This document shows positions 1 to 9,148 of a stretch of DNA of 64,000 bases, one piece after another (position 1 is the stretch's first letter; each line of letters starts with the position of its first letter). The stretch lies in contig NZ_CP013232.1 of the NCBI RefSeq assembly GCF_001584145.1, forward strand, positions 1,302,001-1,366,000. Direction: 5' to 3'. The notes below the pieces were generated by a model, which was given only the letters and a program-made list of their open reading frames with translations, did no database searches and had not been told where the DNA came from. The position numbers were made by a program, and so were the translations under genes. The stretch is from Collimonas fungivorans. GTDB lineage: Bacteria; Pseudomonadota; Gammaproteobacteria; Burkholderiales; Burkholderiaceae_D.

Positions 1-41
1 CCCTGGTGTAATCAACCGGCGGGTCGCAAGCTGCATCCGCG

Positions 42-67
42 TAGGGTGGGCACAGGTGCCCACCCTA
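42..67 (+). terminator. Rho-independent terminator-like inverted repeat
   Basis: Two perfect 12-base arms (42-53 and 56-67, beginning TAGGGTGGGCAC) are separated by a two-base loop and followed on the plus strand by TATTTTT. This suits termination of a plus-strand gene lying left of the window. On the minus strand no T-run follows, so it would be a weaker stop for the receptor gene ending at 84. The arms could also be a copy of a dispersed repeat, which cannot be tested here. Confidence 0.6.
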
Positions 68-83
68 TATTTTTGGCTGAGTT

Positions 84-2036
84 TCAGGCGAGCTTGAAAA
101 CAGCAGCAGTTTGCGCCAGCTGCGCTGCCTGGTCCTGCAGGCTCTGGGCGGCAGCCGCGGCCTGCTCGACCAGCGCGGCGTTTTGCTGGGTGATATCGTC
201 TATGTGACCCATGGCGCGGTTGATCTCTTCGATGCCGCTGCTTTGTTCTCCGGTCGCTGCCGTGATTTCATGCATGATGTCAGCCACCCGCTTGACTGCG
301 GCGACTATGCCTTGCATGGTCTGGCCGGCAGCATCCGCCAGCTTGCCACCTGCATCCACCTGTTCCACCGAATCGCTGATCAAGCCCTTGATTTCCTTGG
401 CGGCCGTAGCTGAACGCTGCGCCAGGCTGCGTACTTCCGCCGCCACCACGGCAAAACCGCGGCCCTGTTCGCCGGCCCGCGCCGCTTCCACCGCTGCATT
501 CAGCGCCAGGATATTGGTCTGGAAAGCGATGCCGTCGATCACGCCGATGATCTCGTGGATCTTGCGCGAACTGTCCTTGATCGCCTGCATCGTATCCACC
601 ACCTGGCCGACCGCCTGGCCACCCTCGATCGCTTGCCCCGATGCGCTGATCACCAGCTGATTGGCATGCTGGGCGCTGTCGGCGCTGTGTTTCACCGCAG
701 CCGTCAGCTGTTCCAGCGAACTGCTGGTCTGTTCCAGCGAAGCCGCTTGCGATTCGGTGCGGGCCGACAGGTTGGCGTTGCCTTCGGCGATTTCCTGCGA
801 GGCGCGCGCCATCTCACCGGTGCCTTGCCGCACATTGCCGATGACGCCGGCCAAACCTTGGCTGATGCCGTTGATGGCCCGTTCCAGCTGGCCGATTTCA
901 TCACCGCGGTTGCTTGCCATGGTGACGCTGAGGTCGCCCGCCGCCAGTTGCTGCGCCGCTTGCTTGACTCTCTCCAGCGGCTGGCTGATGGTGTTGCGGA
1001 TCAGCCAGTACAGCGCCGCCACCATGATCAGCACCGCCACCAGGCCATACATGGCATTGCGGTTGCGCAGGGTGGTGATCTCCTGCGTCAGTTCGGCGGC
1101 ATCCTCGCTGCCGACAATCAGCCAGTTCCAGTTCTTGTACAACGCGAAGGCGGCGATTTTTTCCGCACCGGCGCCTTCCTGCGAGGCATAACGCATGCTG
1201 CCTTCCTTGTGTTCCAGGATGTCCTTGATGAATTCGCGGCCATCGGCATCCTTCAGCGCCAGCACATTCTTGCCTTCGTCGGCAGGCGCCACCAGCAGCT
1301 TGCCGAGGTCCTTGCCTTGGGCGGCGTTGAGCACATAGAAATAACCGGACTCGCCCAGCCTGACCGAGCGGATGCGTGCCTTCAGCGTTTCGATATCGGC
1401 GCTGATGTCGACGCCGACAAACAGCGCGCCGACGATGGCTCCGGCCTCGTCCTTGACCGGGTTGTAGGCGGTCATGTACTCCTTTCCGAACAGCGTGGCG
1501 CGGCCGATGTACGACAGGCCGTCCTGCAGGCGGGCGTATCCTGGATGGCCGTGGTCGAGCACGGTGCCGATGGCGCGCTCGCCGTTTTCTTTCTTGAGCG
1601 AGGTCGAGATGCGGATGAAGTCATCGCCGTTCTTGATGAAGATCGTCGCCACCGCGCGGCTGGCCGAGGTGAAATTGTCGGCGATCGAGAAATTCATGTT
1701 GACGGTGTCGTTACCATTCTTCAGCAACGGCAGCGGCTTGCCGGCGACATCGACGGTCCTGCTGCCGTCGATAGAAAATTTCCCGGGGAAATAACTCGCC
1801 AGCAGCAACGCGAAACGCTCGGCTTCGCTTTTATGGCTGGCATCGAATGTGTCCAGCATCTGGATCATGGTGCCGGTCCTGCCGGCAATGTCGCGCGTTC
1901 CGCGCTGTTCCAGCAATTGGGAGGTGGAGCGGGCGCTGGCCCAGCCGTAGACCAGGAAGATCACGGCTGCCAGCAAAAAGGTAAACAAGCTGAGCTTGAT
2001 GCCTACGTTGAGGCTGTTGAAGAATTTATTGTTCAT
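84..2036 (-). CDS. Methyl-accepting chemotaxis protein with Cache sensor
   Basis: This is a 650-residue inner-membrane chemoreceptor. A first membrane helix lies at about 14-34, followed by a long periplasmic region (45-325) of the fused Cache type, a second helix at about 328-347, HAMP at about 348-400, and the cytoplasmic signalling domain with the invariant hairpin tip ([19 protein letters not shown]). It should pass ligand occupancy to CheW and CheA. The protein ends VFKLA and has no NWETF-type tail for CheR docking. It is divergent from the receptor at 2281, with a 244-base spacer. Only the ligand is unknown. Confidence 0.93.
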   Translation of the reverse strand: MNNKFFNSLNVGIKLSLFTFLLAAVIFLVYGWASARSTSQLLEQRGTRDIAGRTGTMIQMLDTFDASHKSEAERFALLLASYFPGKFSIDGSRTVDVAGKPLPLLKNGNDTVNMNFSIADNFTSASRAVATIFIKNGDDFIRISTSLKKENGERAIGTVLDHGHPGYARLQDGLSYIGRATLFGKEYMTAYNPVKDEAGAIVGALFVGVDISADIETLKARIRSVRLGESGYFYVLNAAQGKDLGKLLVAPADEGKNVLALKDADGREFIKDILEHKEGSMRYASQEGAGAEKIAAFALYKNWNWLIVGSEDAAELTQEITTLRNRNAMYGLVAVLIMVAALYWLIRNTISQPLERVKQAAQQLAAGDLSVTMASNRGDEIGQLERAINGISQGLAGVIGNVRQGTGEMARASQEIAEGNANLSARTESQAASLEQTSSSLEQLTAAVKHSADSAQHANQLVISASGQAIEGGQAVGQVVDTMQAIKDSSRKIHEIIGVIDGIAFQTNILALNAAVEAARAGEQGRGFAVVAAEVRSLAQRSATAAKEIKGLISDSVEQVDAGGKLADAAGQTMQGIVAAVKRVADIMHEITAATGEQSSGIEEINRAMGHIDDITQQNAALVEQAAAAAQSLQDQAAQLAQTAAVFKLA

Positions 2037-2116
2037 TGACTATCCTTTTCTTGTTGGGCGGATTGAAGCGACGCGTTGCATCCTGCCGAATTCCTGGCAA
2101 TCAAAGTCAATAACGA

Positions 2117-2134
2117 CAACTTTCGCGAAAGTTG
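2117..2134. promoter_or_regulatory. Perfect 18-base palindrome between divergent receptor genes
   Basis: The sequence CAACTTTCGCGAAAGTTG is a perfect palindrome in the 244-base spacer between the two divergent receptor genes. It could be an operator for a dimeric regulator or the foot of a small hairpin. No poly-T follows, so a terminator is unlikely. No family is assigned. The rest of 2037-2280 shows no convincing gene. Confidence 0.4.
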
Positions 2135-2280
2135 AAGGGGCGACAGCGGGACAGGCTGCTTTTGATCCTGAAGAAACGGCGCGGCCTGCCGTTAACAAGA
2201 TCAGGAAAGCGGCTGGCCGGAATCCGCAATCCCGAGCCAAAGGCTCGCGTGCAACTGAAACCCCATCTGAAAAGAAAATC

Positions 2281-3903
2281 ATGACCTGGTTCTACAACTT
2301 GAAAATTGCGACCAAGCTGCTGCTGTCGTTCGCCTTGATATTGATGCTGACGCTGGTGCTGGGCGTGGCCTCGATTACGCAACTGGGGCAAGTCAACGCC
2401 ACCACCAACCAAATCAACAGCGACTGGCTGCCGAGCGTGCGGCTGCTGCTGACCATGAAGAGCAACCTGGCGCTGCTGCGCAACGTCGAAATGCAGCACG
2501 TCATGTCTAACGATGTCGCCGACATGGACAAGAGCGCCCAGTTCATCGGCGAGATCCGGAGCGACCTGCAAAAGAACCTGAACGACTATGCACCCTTGGT
2601 CTCCGAGCAGGAGCGCGCCGGATACGATCAGTTCAAGGACAAAATCCCGCCGTATCTGGAGATGGACAAGAAAATCGTCGACATCTCGCGCGCCTTCAGG
2701 AAAGACGACGCGATCAAAGAGATACGCGGCGATTCCCTGGCAGCCATCGTCGAATTGGACAAGCTGGTCGAGCGCCTGGTGAAAATCAACAGCGACGGCA
2801 GCGCCGCCGCCGCAAAAGATGGTGCGGCCATCTACAGCAACGCCAGGCTCTGGACCATGGGCCTGATGATCGGCATGCTGCTGCTGGGTTTCACCCTGGC
2901 GTTGTGGATCGCGCGCGTGGTTGCCCAGCCCCTGGAATTTGCGGTAGACGTGGCGCGCCGCGTCGCCGACGGCGATTTGACGGCCGATATCGAAGTCAGG
3001 TCGAGCGACGAGACCGGGCAGCTGATGCAGGCGCTGAAAGACATGAACCACAGCTTGCAGAAGATCGTCGGCGAAGTGCGCAGCGGCACCGATACCATTG
3101 CCACCGCCTCCGGCCAGATCGCGGCCGGCAACCAGAACCTGTCGCAGCGTACGGAACAGCAAGCCAGTTCGCTGGAAGAGACTGCCGCGTCGATGGAGCA
3201 GCTGACTTCCACCGTCAAGCAGAATGCCGACAACGCCAGCCAGGCCAACCAGCTGGCGGTGTCTGCCTCGGAAGTGGCGCTGCATGGCGGTACCGTGGTG
3301 ACCCAGGTGGTCAGCACCATGGGCGCCATCAATACCTCATCGAAAAAGATCGTCGACATCATCGGCGTGATCGACGGCATCGCTTTCCAGACCAATATCC
3401 TGGCGCTGAATGCAGCGGTGGAAGCGGCGCGCGCCGGCGAACAGGGTCGCGGGTTTGCGGTGGTGGCGGCGGAAGTGCGCAGCCTGGCGCAGCGTTCGGC
3501 GGCTGCGGCCAAGGAAATCAAGGGGCTGATCGACGACTCGGTGGAAAAAGTCGGGCTCGGTTCGCGCCTGGTGGACCAGGCCGGCAGCACCATGGAGGAA
3601 ATCGTGGCCAGCGTACGTCGCGTGACTGACATCATGGGTGAAATCACCGCCGCCAGCCAGGAACAGACCGCCGGCATCGAGCAGATCAACCAGGCCATCA
3701 GCCAGATGGACCAGGTAACCCAGCAGAACGCCGCTCTGGTGGAAGAGGCGGCGGCGGCCGCCGCCAGCCTGCAGGACCAGGCTGGCACCCTGGCGGAAGT
3801 GGTCGGCGCCTTCAAGCTGGAGCGTGCGCATGGCGCGGCGCGGGCAAACAGGATGATCGATATCACGCCGCATGCGCAGATGCTGCGCGGCGCCGCGGCT
3901 TGA
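2281..3903 (+). CDS. Methyl-accepting chemotaxis protein, four-helix-bundle sensor
   Basis: This is a 540-residue chemoreceptor. Membrane helices lie at about 10-32 and 190-212, with a helical periplasmic domain of the 4HB_MCP type between them, then HAMP and a signalling domain with the same hairpin tip as the other receptors. The reading frame stays open upstream to 1996, but the start at 2281 ([17 protein letters not shown]) is the normal N-terminus of this class and places the first helix correctly. It leads the cheR-cheD-cheB block. The C-terminus is Ala-rich with no CheR-docking pentapeptide. Confidence 0.93.
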   Translation: MTWFYNLKIATKLLLSFALILMLTLVLGVASITQLGQVNATTNQINSDWLPSVRLLLTMKSNLALLRNVEMQHVMSNDVADMDKSAQFIGEIRSDLQKNLNDYAPLVSEQERAGYDQFKDKIPPYLEMDKKIVDISRAFRKDDAIKEIRGDSLAAIVELDKLVERLVKINSDGSAAAAKDGAAIYSNARLWTMGLMIGMLLLGFTLALWIARVVAQPLEFAVDVARRVADGDLTADIEVRSSDETGQLMQALKDMNHSLQKIVGEVRSGTDTIATASGQIAAGNQNLSQRTEQQASSLEETAASMEQLTSTVKQNADNASQANQLAVSASEVALHGGTVVTQVVSTMGAINTSSKKIVDIIGVIDGIAFQTNILALNAAVEAARAGEQGRGFAVVAAEVRSLAQRSAAAAKEIKGLIDDSVEKVGLGSRLVDQAGSTMEEIVASVRRVTDIMGEITAASQEQTAGIEQINQAISQMDQVTQQNAALVEEAAAAAASLQDQAGTLAEVVGAFKLERAHGAARANRMIDITPHAQMLRGAAA

Positions 3904-4035
3904 CACCGTCATAGCCGGAGCAAGCAGGGTTTTAGGCGCTTGTTTGCGGCATCGGCGTAAGGCTGCCATGTTTATATTGCAATACGGGCAGGTGCCGCAG
4001 CGGGCGGACCTGTTCACCATGTTAAGGCACACCGG

Positions 4036-4905
4036 ATGACTATCAAACCGAGCACCAGGGTTGCTGCTGCTTCAGCTCGGGATTTTTTGCTGACCGACGG
4101 CGATTTTTCCCGGGTCCGTGCGCTGATCCATCAGCGCGCCGGCATCGCGCTGGGCGAGCAAAAGCGCGAGATGGTCTACAGCCGCCTGTCGCGTCGCTTG
4201 CGCGAACTGGGCATGAACGATTTCACTTCCTATCTGGCCCTGCTGGAAGCTGAGAAGGATAGCGCCGAATGGCAAGCTTTCACCAATGCCCTGACCACCA
4301 ACCTGACGGCGTTTTTCCGTGAAGCACATCATTTTCCGTTGCTGGCGGAGCATGCAAAAAAATGCGCGGCGCCGGTGACAGTCTGGTGTTCGGCCGCCTC
4401 CACCGGCGAAGAACCGTATTCGATTGCGATGACCCTGATCGAAGCGCTCGGCAGCCGCGCTGCCACGGCCAGCGTGATCGCCACTGACATCGACACCCAG
4501 GTGCTGGAAAAAGCCGCGGCCGGGGTCTACACCATGGAACAGGTCAGCAAGCTGCCGCTGGAACGGCTCAAGCGTTTTTTTCTGAAAGGCAGCGGCGCCC
4601 GCGCCGGGCAGGTGCGGATACGGCCGGAAGTGGCGGCCATGGTGAAGTTCGGCCAGGTCAACCTGCTGGATACGCAGTGGGGCTTGAAAGAACCGTTCGA
4701 CGCCATCTTTTGCCGCAATGTGATGATCTATTTCGACAAGCCGACGCAGAACAAGATCCTGCAGCGCTTTGCGCCTCTGATGAAAGCGCAAGGCTTGCTG
4801 TTTGCCGGGCATTCCGAGAATTTTTCCTATGCCAGCCAGCCGTTCCGGCTGCGCGGCCAGACCGTGTATGAACTCGATCCGAGGCAGGCTAAAGGCGGCG
4901 CATGA
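4036..4905 (+). CDS. cheR: Chemotaxis protein methyltransferase CheR
   Basis: CheR transfers methyl groups from S-adenosylmethionine to glutamates on chemoreceptors. The protein has 289 residues, the usual length. The N-terminal helical domain holds the [11 protein letters not shown] segment. The SAM-binding motif is [15 protein letters not shown], and the catalytic domain includes [15 protein letters not shown]. The stop overlaps the cheD start by ATGA, so the two are likely translationally coupled. The 132-base gap from the receptor upstream holds no gene. Confidence 0.97.
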   Translation: MTIKPSTRVAAASARDFLLTDGDFSRVRALIHQRAGIALGEQKREMVYSRLSRRLRELGMNDFTSYLALLEAEKDSAEWQAFTNALTTNLTAFFREAHHFPLLAEHAKKCAAPVTVWCSAASTGEEPYSIAMTLIEALGSRAATASVIATDIDTQVLEKAAAGVYTMEQVSKLPLERLKRFFLKGSGARAGQVRIRPEVAAMVKFGQVNLLDTQWGLKEPFDAIFCRNVMIYFDKPTQNKILQRFAPLMKAQGLLFAGHSENFSYASQPFRLRGQTVYELDPRQAKGGA

Positions 4906-5558
4906 TTTCAGCAGCGGAAGAGTCGATCGCGACCCATCATTATTTTGACCGCGAGTTCGACAGCGCGGCGGTCAAGCTGCTGCCGAACGAATACTACGTC
5001 ACGCCTGACGACATGGTGCTGAGCACCGTGCTGGGCTCATGCGTGGCGGCCTGCGTGCGCGACAGCACGGCAGGAGTCGGCGGCATGAATCACTTCATGC
5101 TGCCGGACGACGGCAGTTCCGGCAACGGCACTTCGGCTTCCATGCGCTACGGCGCCTACGCCATGGAGATGCTGCTCAACGAGTTGCTCAAGGCCGGCGC
5201 ACGGCGCGAGCGGCTGGAAGCCAAGGTGTTCGGCGGCGGCGCGGTGCTGGCCAACATGACGCTGCTTAACATCGGCGACCGCAATGCCGATTTTGTATTG
5301 CGCTACCTGCAGATGGAGCAGGTACGGGTGGCGGCGCAGGACCTGCGCGGCAACCTGCCGCGCAGGATCAGCTATTTTCCCCGGAGCGGCAAGGTCATGG
5401 TGCGCAGGCTGCATCGCATCAACGATGCCGAACAAATCCAGCGCGACGAGCAGCAGCTGGTGCAGACGCTGGCGCAGCAGCCAGTGCGCAGCAAGGTGGA
5501 ATTATTCAATACGGCCAGCGGCAAGAGAGCCGTAAAACAAGGTGGGGGCAGCGCATGA
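4902..5558 (+). CDS. cheD: Chemoreceptor glutamine deamidase CheD
   Basis: CheD deamidates glutamines on receptors so that they become methylatable. The 218-residue protein holds the catalytic Cys and His motifs ([11 protein letters not shown] and GGMNHFMLP). Its start overlaps the cheR stop, and its stop overlaps, again as ATGA, an ATG at 5555 that looks like the original cheB start. The order cheR-cheD-cheB is typical for this group. Confidence 0.96.
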   Translation: MISAAEESIATHHYFDREFDSAAVKLLPNEYYVTPDDMVLSTVLGSCVAACVRDSTAGVGGMNHFMLPDDGSSGNGTSASMRYGAYAMEMLLNELLKAGARRERLEAKVFGGGAVLANMTLLNIGDRNADFVLRYLQMEQVRVAAQDLRGNLPRRISYFPRSGKVMVRRLHRINDAEQIQRDEQQLVQTLAQQPVRSKVELFNTASGKRAVKQGGGSA

Positions 5559-6636
5559 ACGATAAAAAATCAAGGTGTTGTGTGTCGACGATTCAGCGCT
5601 GATACGCAGCTTGATGACCGAAATCATCAATAGCCAGGCGGATATGACGGTAGTGGCGACGGCGCCCGATCCGCTGGTGGCGCGCGACCTGATCAAGCAG
5701 CTTAATCCGGATGTGCTGACGCTGGACGTCGAAATGCCGCGCATGGATGGCCTGGATTTCCTGGAAAAGCTGATGCGCCTGCGGCCCATGCCGGTGCTGA
5801 TGGTGTCCTCGCTGACCGAGCGCGGATCCGAAATCACGTTGCGCGCGCTGGAACTGGGAGCAGTCGATTTTGTCACCAAACCGCGCCTCGGCATACGCGA
5901 AGGCTTGCTGGAATATACCGACCTGATCGCCGACAAGATCCGCGCGGCAGCCCGCGCCCGCCTGCAGTCGGCGCGCCGCTCCGGCGCCGATGCGGCGGCA
6001 GCGGCCGGATTGACGCCCATGCTGCGCAGCCCTTTGCTGAGCACCGAGAAGCTGATCATCATCGGCGCCTCCACCGGCGGCACCGAAGCGATCCGGGAAG
6101 TCTTGCAGCCGCTGCCGCCGGATTGCCCGGGCATCATGATCGCGCAACACATGCCGCCCGGGTTTACCCGCTCCTTTGCGCAGCGCCTGGACGGCTTGTG
6201 CCGCATCACCGTCAAGGAAGCGGAACACGGCGAGCGGGTGCTGCCGGGCCATGCTTATATCGCGCCCGGCGGCTTCCATCTGTCGCTGGCGCGCAGCGGC
6301 GCCAACTATGTCGCTCACCTGGACCAGGAAGAGCCGGTAAACCGCCATCGGCCGTCGATCGATGTGTTGTTCGATTCGGTCGCCCGGCATGCCGGCAAGA
6401 ACGCCATCGGCGTAATCCTGACCGGCATGGGGCGAGACGGCGCCGCAGGCTTGCTGCGCATGCGCCAGGCCGGCGCCTACACCTTGGCGCAAGACGAAGC
6501 CAGCTGCGTGGTGTTCGGCATGCCGCGCGAGGCAATCGCCATGGGTGCGGCCAGCGAAGTAGCCGGCATAGCTGAAATGAGCGCACGCCTGATGGCGCGC
6601 CTGATGTCGTACGGCGAACGCTCAAACCGGGTGTGA
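5555..6636 (+). CDS. cheB: Chemotaxis methylesterase/response regulator CheB, 5' frameshift
   Basis: CheB removes methyl groups from receptors when phosphorylated by CheA. The open frame runs from a GTG at 5575 (353 residues) and carries the receiver (VDD, acceptor Asp in [12 protein letters not shown]), linker and methylesterase domain with [19 protein letters not shown] and GMGRDGAAG supplying Ser, His and Asp. The ATG at 5555 has a purine-rich RBS and overlaps the cheD stop, but its frame breaks within ten codons. Seven A instead of the observed six at 5564-5569 would restore an N-terminus [13 protein letters not shown] of normal length (about 360 residues). A TAA lies in frame upstream of 5575. 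Either the base is lost or the read is wrong. Confidence 0.9.
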
Positions 6637-6671
6637 AACGGGTGTGAAACGGGTGTGAAACGGGTGTGAAA
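6628..6671 (+). repeat. Four tandem 11-base repeats upstream of cheY
   Basis: Four perfect copies of CGGGTGTGAAA lie head to tail (6628-6638, 6639-6649, 6650-6660, 6661-6671). The first copy contains the cheB stop codon. The 11-base period is close to one helical turn, so each copy shows the same face. The array sits in the leader of the cheY-cheZ block. A TTGACA hexamer follows at 6691-6696 without a convincing -10 at normal spacing. Confidence 0.9.
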
Positions 6672-6769
6672 ATTACCTGCCCTGCATTTTTTGACATTTG
6701 TGACGTTATACAGATATGGCGTCAGGAATTTGTGCAGGTCCTGGACCCTATTTATAGTGTGGAGTAATC

Positions 6770-7168
6770 ATGGTTGATAAAAGCATCAAAATTCTGGTGG
6801 TGGACGATTTCCCCACCATGCGGCGGATTGTGAGAAATCTGTTGAAAGAGCTCGATTTCGTCAATGTCGATGAAGCCGAGGACGGCGCAGCGGGGCTGGC
6901 CAAGCTCAAGGACGGCAACTTCGGCTTTGTCGTCTCGGACTGGAACATGCCGAACATGGATGGCCTGACCATGCTGCAATCGATACGCGCCGATCCGGCC
7001 CTCGCCAGGCTGCCGGTGCTGATGGTGACGGCCGAAGCCAAGAAGGAAAACATCATCGCCGCCGCCCAGGCCGGCGCCAACGGTTATGTGGTCAAGCCTT
7101 TTACCGCGGCCACGCTGGAGGAAAAGATCACCAAGATATTCGAAAAAATTGCGAAAGAGAGCGCTTGA
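6770..7168 (+). CDS. cheY: Chemotaxis response regulator CheY
   Basis: This single receiver domain (132 residues) binds FliM when phosphorylated and reverses or slows the motor. The acidic pair Asp12-Asp13, acceptor Asp57 ([10 protein letters not shown]), the MVTAEA threonine and the VVKPF lysine are all present. The sequence is close to enteric CheY. The start ATG has a GGAG-type RBS. It is followed after one base by cheZ, its phosphatase. Confidence 0.97.
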   Translation: MVDKSIKILVVDDFPTMRRIVRNLLKELDFVNVDEAEDGAAGLAKLKDGNFGFVVSDWNMPNMDGLTMLQSIRADPALARLPVLMVTAEAKKENIIAAAQAGANGYVVKPFTAATLEEKITKIFEKIAKESA

Positions 7169-7169
7169 T

Positions 7170-7808
7170 ATGAGCCTCGCCTTACAGATGCCGGTTGCCG
7201 GCGATTCCGCCGAACAGCTGGTCAACCGCATCGGCCACCTGACCCGCCTGCTGCGCGAAAGCATGCGCGAACTCGGCCTGGACCAGGAGATCGCCAAGGC
7301 AGCGCAGGCGATCCCGGACGCCCGCGACCGCCTGAATTACGTGGCGGCGATGACCGAACGCGCTGCCGAGAGAGCCCTGAACGCGATCGACGTCGCCCAG
7401 CCGATCCAGGAAAAACTCAGCAAGCAGGCCAAGACACTCAACCAGCGCTGGGATGAGTGGTTCGTCAGTCCGGTCGAGCTGGACGATGCACGGGTGCTGG
7501 TGCTGGATACCCGCAATTACCTGAAAGAGGTACCGCAGCAGGCTTCGGCCATTAATGCGCAACTGATGGAAATCATGATGGCGCAGGATTTCCAGGACCT
7601 GACCGGCCAGGTCATCAAGAAAATGATGGAAGTCGTGCAGGAAATGGAAAAGCAGCTGCTGCAGGTGCTGATCGACAACACGCCGCTGGAAAAGCGCAGC
7701 GACGGCAACGGCCTGTTGAACGGTCCGCAAATGAAAGCGGAAGAGAATCCCGACGCGGTTTCCGACCAGGAGCAGGTTGACGACCTGTTGTCCAGCCTGG
7801 GTTTCTGA
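7170..7808 (+). CDS. cheZ: CheY-P phosphatase CheZ
   Basis: CheZ speeds dephosphorylation of CheY-P. The 212-residue protein has the long helical hairpin with the catalytic region DFQDLTGQVIKKM and the C-terminal CheY-binding tail DDLLSSLGF. An open frame extends upstream inside cheY, but the ATG at 7170 (MSLALQMPV) lies just after the cheY stop and gives the usual length. Confidence 0.95.
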   Translation: MSLALQMPVAGDSAEQLVNRIGHLTRLLRESMRELGLDQEIAKAAQAIPDARDRLNYVAAMTERAAERALNAIDVAQPIQEKLSKQAKTLNQRWDEWFVSPVELDDARVLVLDTRNYLKEVPQQASAINAQLMEIMMAQDFQDLTGQVIKKMMEVVQEMEKQLLQVLIDNTPLEKRSDGNGLLNGPQMKAEENPDAVSDQEQVDDLLSSLGF

Positions 7809-7843
7809 GCCGGGTAATTGGGAGTCAGCATCATGCTTAAAAA

Positions 7844-7875
7844 CGGTCGGGGCGATGGCAAACACGCCCTGACCG
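7844..7875. terminator. Stem-loop after cheZ
   Basis: Arms of 11 bases (7844-7854 and 7865-7875) pair fully with one G-U wobble around a 10-base loop. On the plus strand no T-run follows. On the minus strand the hairpin is followed by five T (complement of 7839-7843), so it would work better as a minus-strand terminator, although no minus gene is seen here. It may attenuate transcription between cheZ and flhB. Confidence 0.45.
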
Positions 7876-7993
7876 CAGCGATTGCCTGAGCAGCGCCGCT
7901 ATCCCCGCCTTGTTTGCCCGATTGCATCTGCCTCCTTGCATCAATAATCGACATTGATAGGGCGCTGTTCGTCCCTTCTGGTTCGGAGCATGC

Positions 7994-9148
7994 ATGGCGG
8001 AAGAAAGCGATCTCGAAAAAACGGAACCCGGTTCTCCCCGGCGCCTGGAAAAGGCGCGCGAAGAAGGCCAGGTTGCCCGTTCGCGCGAGCTGAGCACGTT
8101 TGTCATGCTGAGCACCGGCATCGGCGGCTTGTGGCTGACGGCGCTGCCGATGGCCGAGCATATTGGCCACGCCTTGCGGCAGGGCATGCAATTCAAGCGC
8201 GCTGCCGCTTTCGACTCGTCCTATATGCTGACCCAGGCCGCCGCCGCCGCGCAGGAAGCGCTGCAGGCTTTGTTGCCCTTGCTGGCTATGCTAGCGCTGG
8301 CGGCCCTGACAGCGCCGCTGATGCTGGGCGGCTGGCTGTTTTCTCTGGATGCGCTGGCGCCAAAATTCTCCAAGCTGAATCCTGCGACCGGCATCGCCCG
8401 CATCTTCTCCAGCCAGTCGCTGGCGGAACTGGTCAAGGCATGCACCAAGTCGGTGCTGGTAGGCGGCATCGCCTACTGGGTCATGTCGCGCAACCTGGAT
8501 ACGCTGCTTGGCCTGCTGGGAGAGCCGGTACATGGCGCGCTGGCGCATACGGTGCGGCTGGTCGCCAATTGCTGCGGCCTGATCATTGCTTCCTTGCTGC
8601 TGGTGGCAGCCATCGACGTTCCATACCAGTTGTGGAGTTATTACCGCAAGCTGCGCATGACGCGCGAAGAGCTGAAGCAGGAACACAAGGAAAGCGAAGG
8701 CGATCCGCACGTCAAGGGCCAGATCCGGCGCCAGCAGCAACAGATGGCGCGGCGGCGCATGATGGCCGAGGTGGCGACGGCCGATGTGGTGGTGACCAAT
8801 CCGACCCATTTTGCGGTCGCGCTCAAATACAGCGACAAGGAAATGCGCGCGCCGCGCGTGGTAGCCAAAGGCACCGACCTGGTGGCGCTGCGCATCCGCG
8901 CCATCGGCGCCGAACACAAGATCCCCATGCTGGAAGCGCCGCCCTTGACTCGGGCGCTGTACCGCCATACCAACCTCGGCGAAGAAATTCCGGCCGCCCT
9001 GTACACCGCGGTGGCCGAAGTGCTGGCCTGGGTTTACCAGCTGCAGCGCTGGCGCAACGAGGGAGGCGTTGCGCCACGCACGCCGGCTGACCTGCCGGTT
9101 CCCGCTTCTCTCGACACCTCACTCGACATATTAGGGAGCCCGGCATGA
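7994..9148 (+). CDS. flhB: Flagellar export switch protein FlhB
   Basis: FlhB is an inner-membrane part of the flagellar type III export gate. It switches substrate class from rod/hook to filament after self-cleavage. The protein has 384 residues: four membrane helices and a cytoplasmic C-domain with the cleavage motif NPTH, whose Asn is residue 269. The start MAEESDLEKTEPGSPRRL is the standard N-terminus. Its stop overlaps flhA by four bases. Confidence 0.97.
   Translation: MAEESDLEKTEPGSPRRLEKAREEGQVARSRELSTFVMLSTGIGGLWLTALPMAEHIGHALRQGMQFKRAAAFDSSYMLTQAAAAAQEALQALLPLLAMLALAALTAPLMLGGWLFSLDALAPKFSKLNPATGIARIFSSQSLAELVKACTKSVLVGGIAYWVMSRNLDTLLGLLGEPVHGALAHTVRLVANCCGLIIASLLLVAAIDVPYQLWSYYRKLRMTREELKQEHKESEGDPHVKGQIRRQQQQMARRRMMAEVATADVVVTNPTHFAVALKYSDKEMRAPRVVAKGTDLVALRIRAIGAEHKIPMLEAPPLTRALYRHTNLGEEIPAALYTAVAEVLAWVYQLQRWRNEGGVAPRTPADLPVPASLDTSLDILGSPA

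Noticed and set aside
555..2039. 494-codon plus-strand open frame opposite the first receptor
   Set aside because: Antisense shadow of a receptor with all expected domains.
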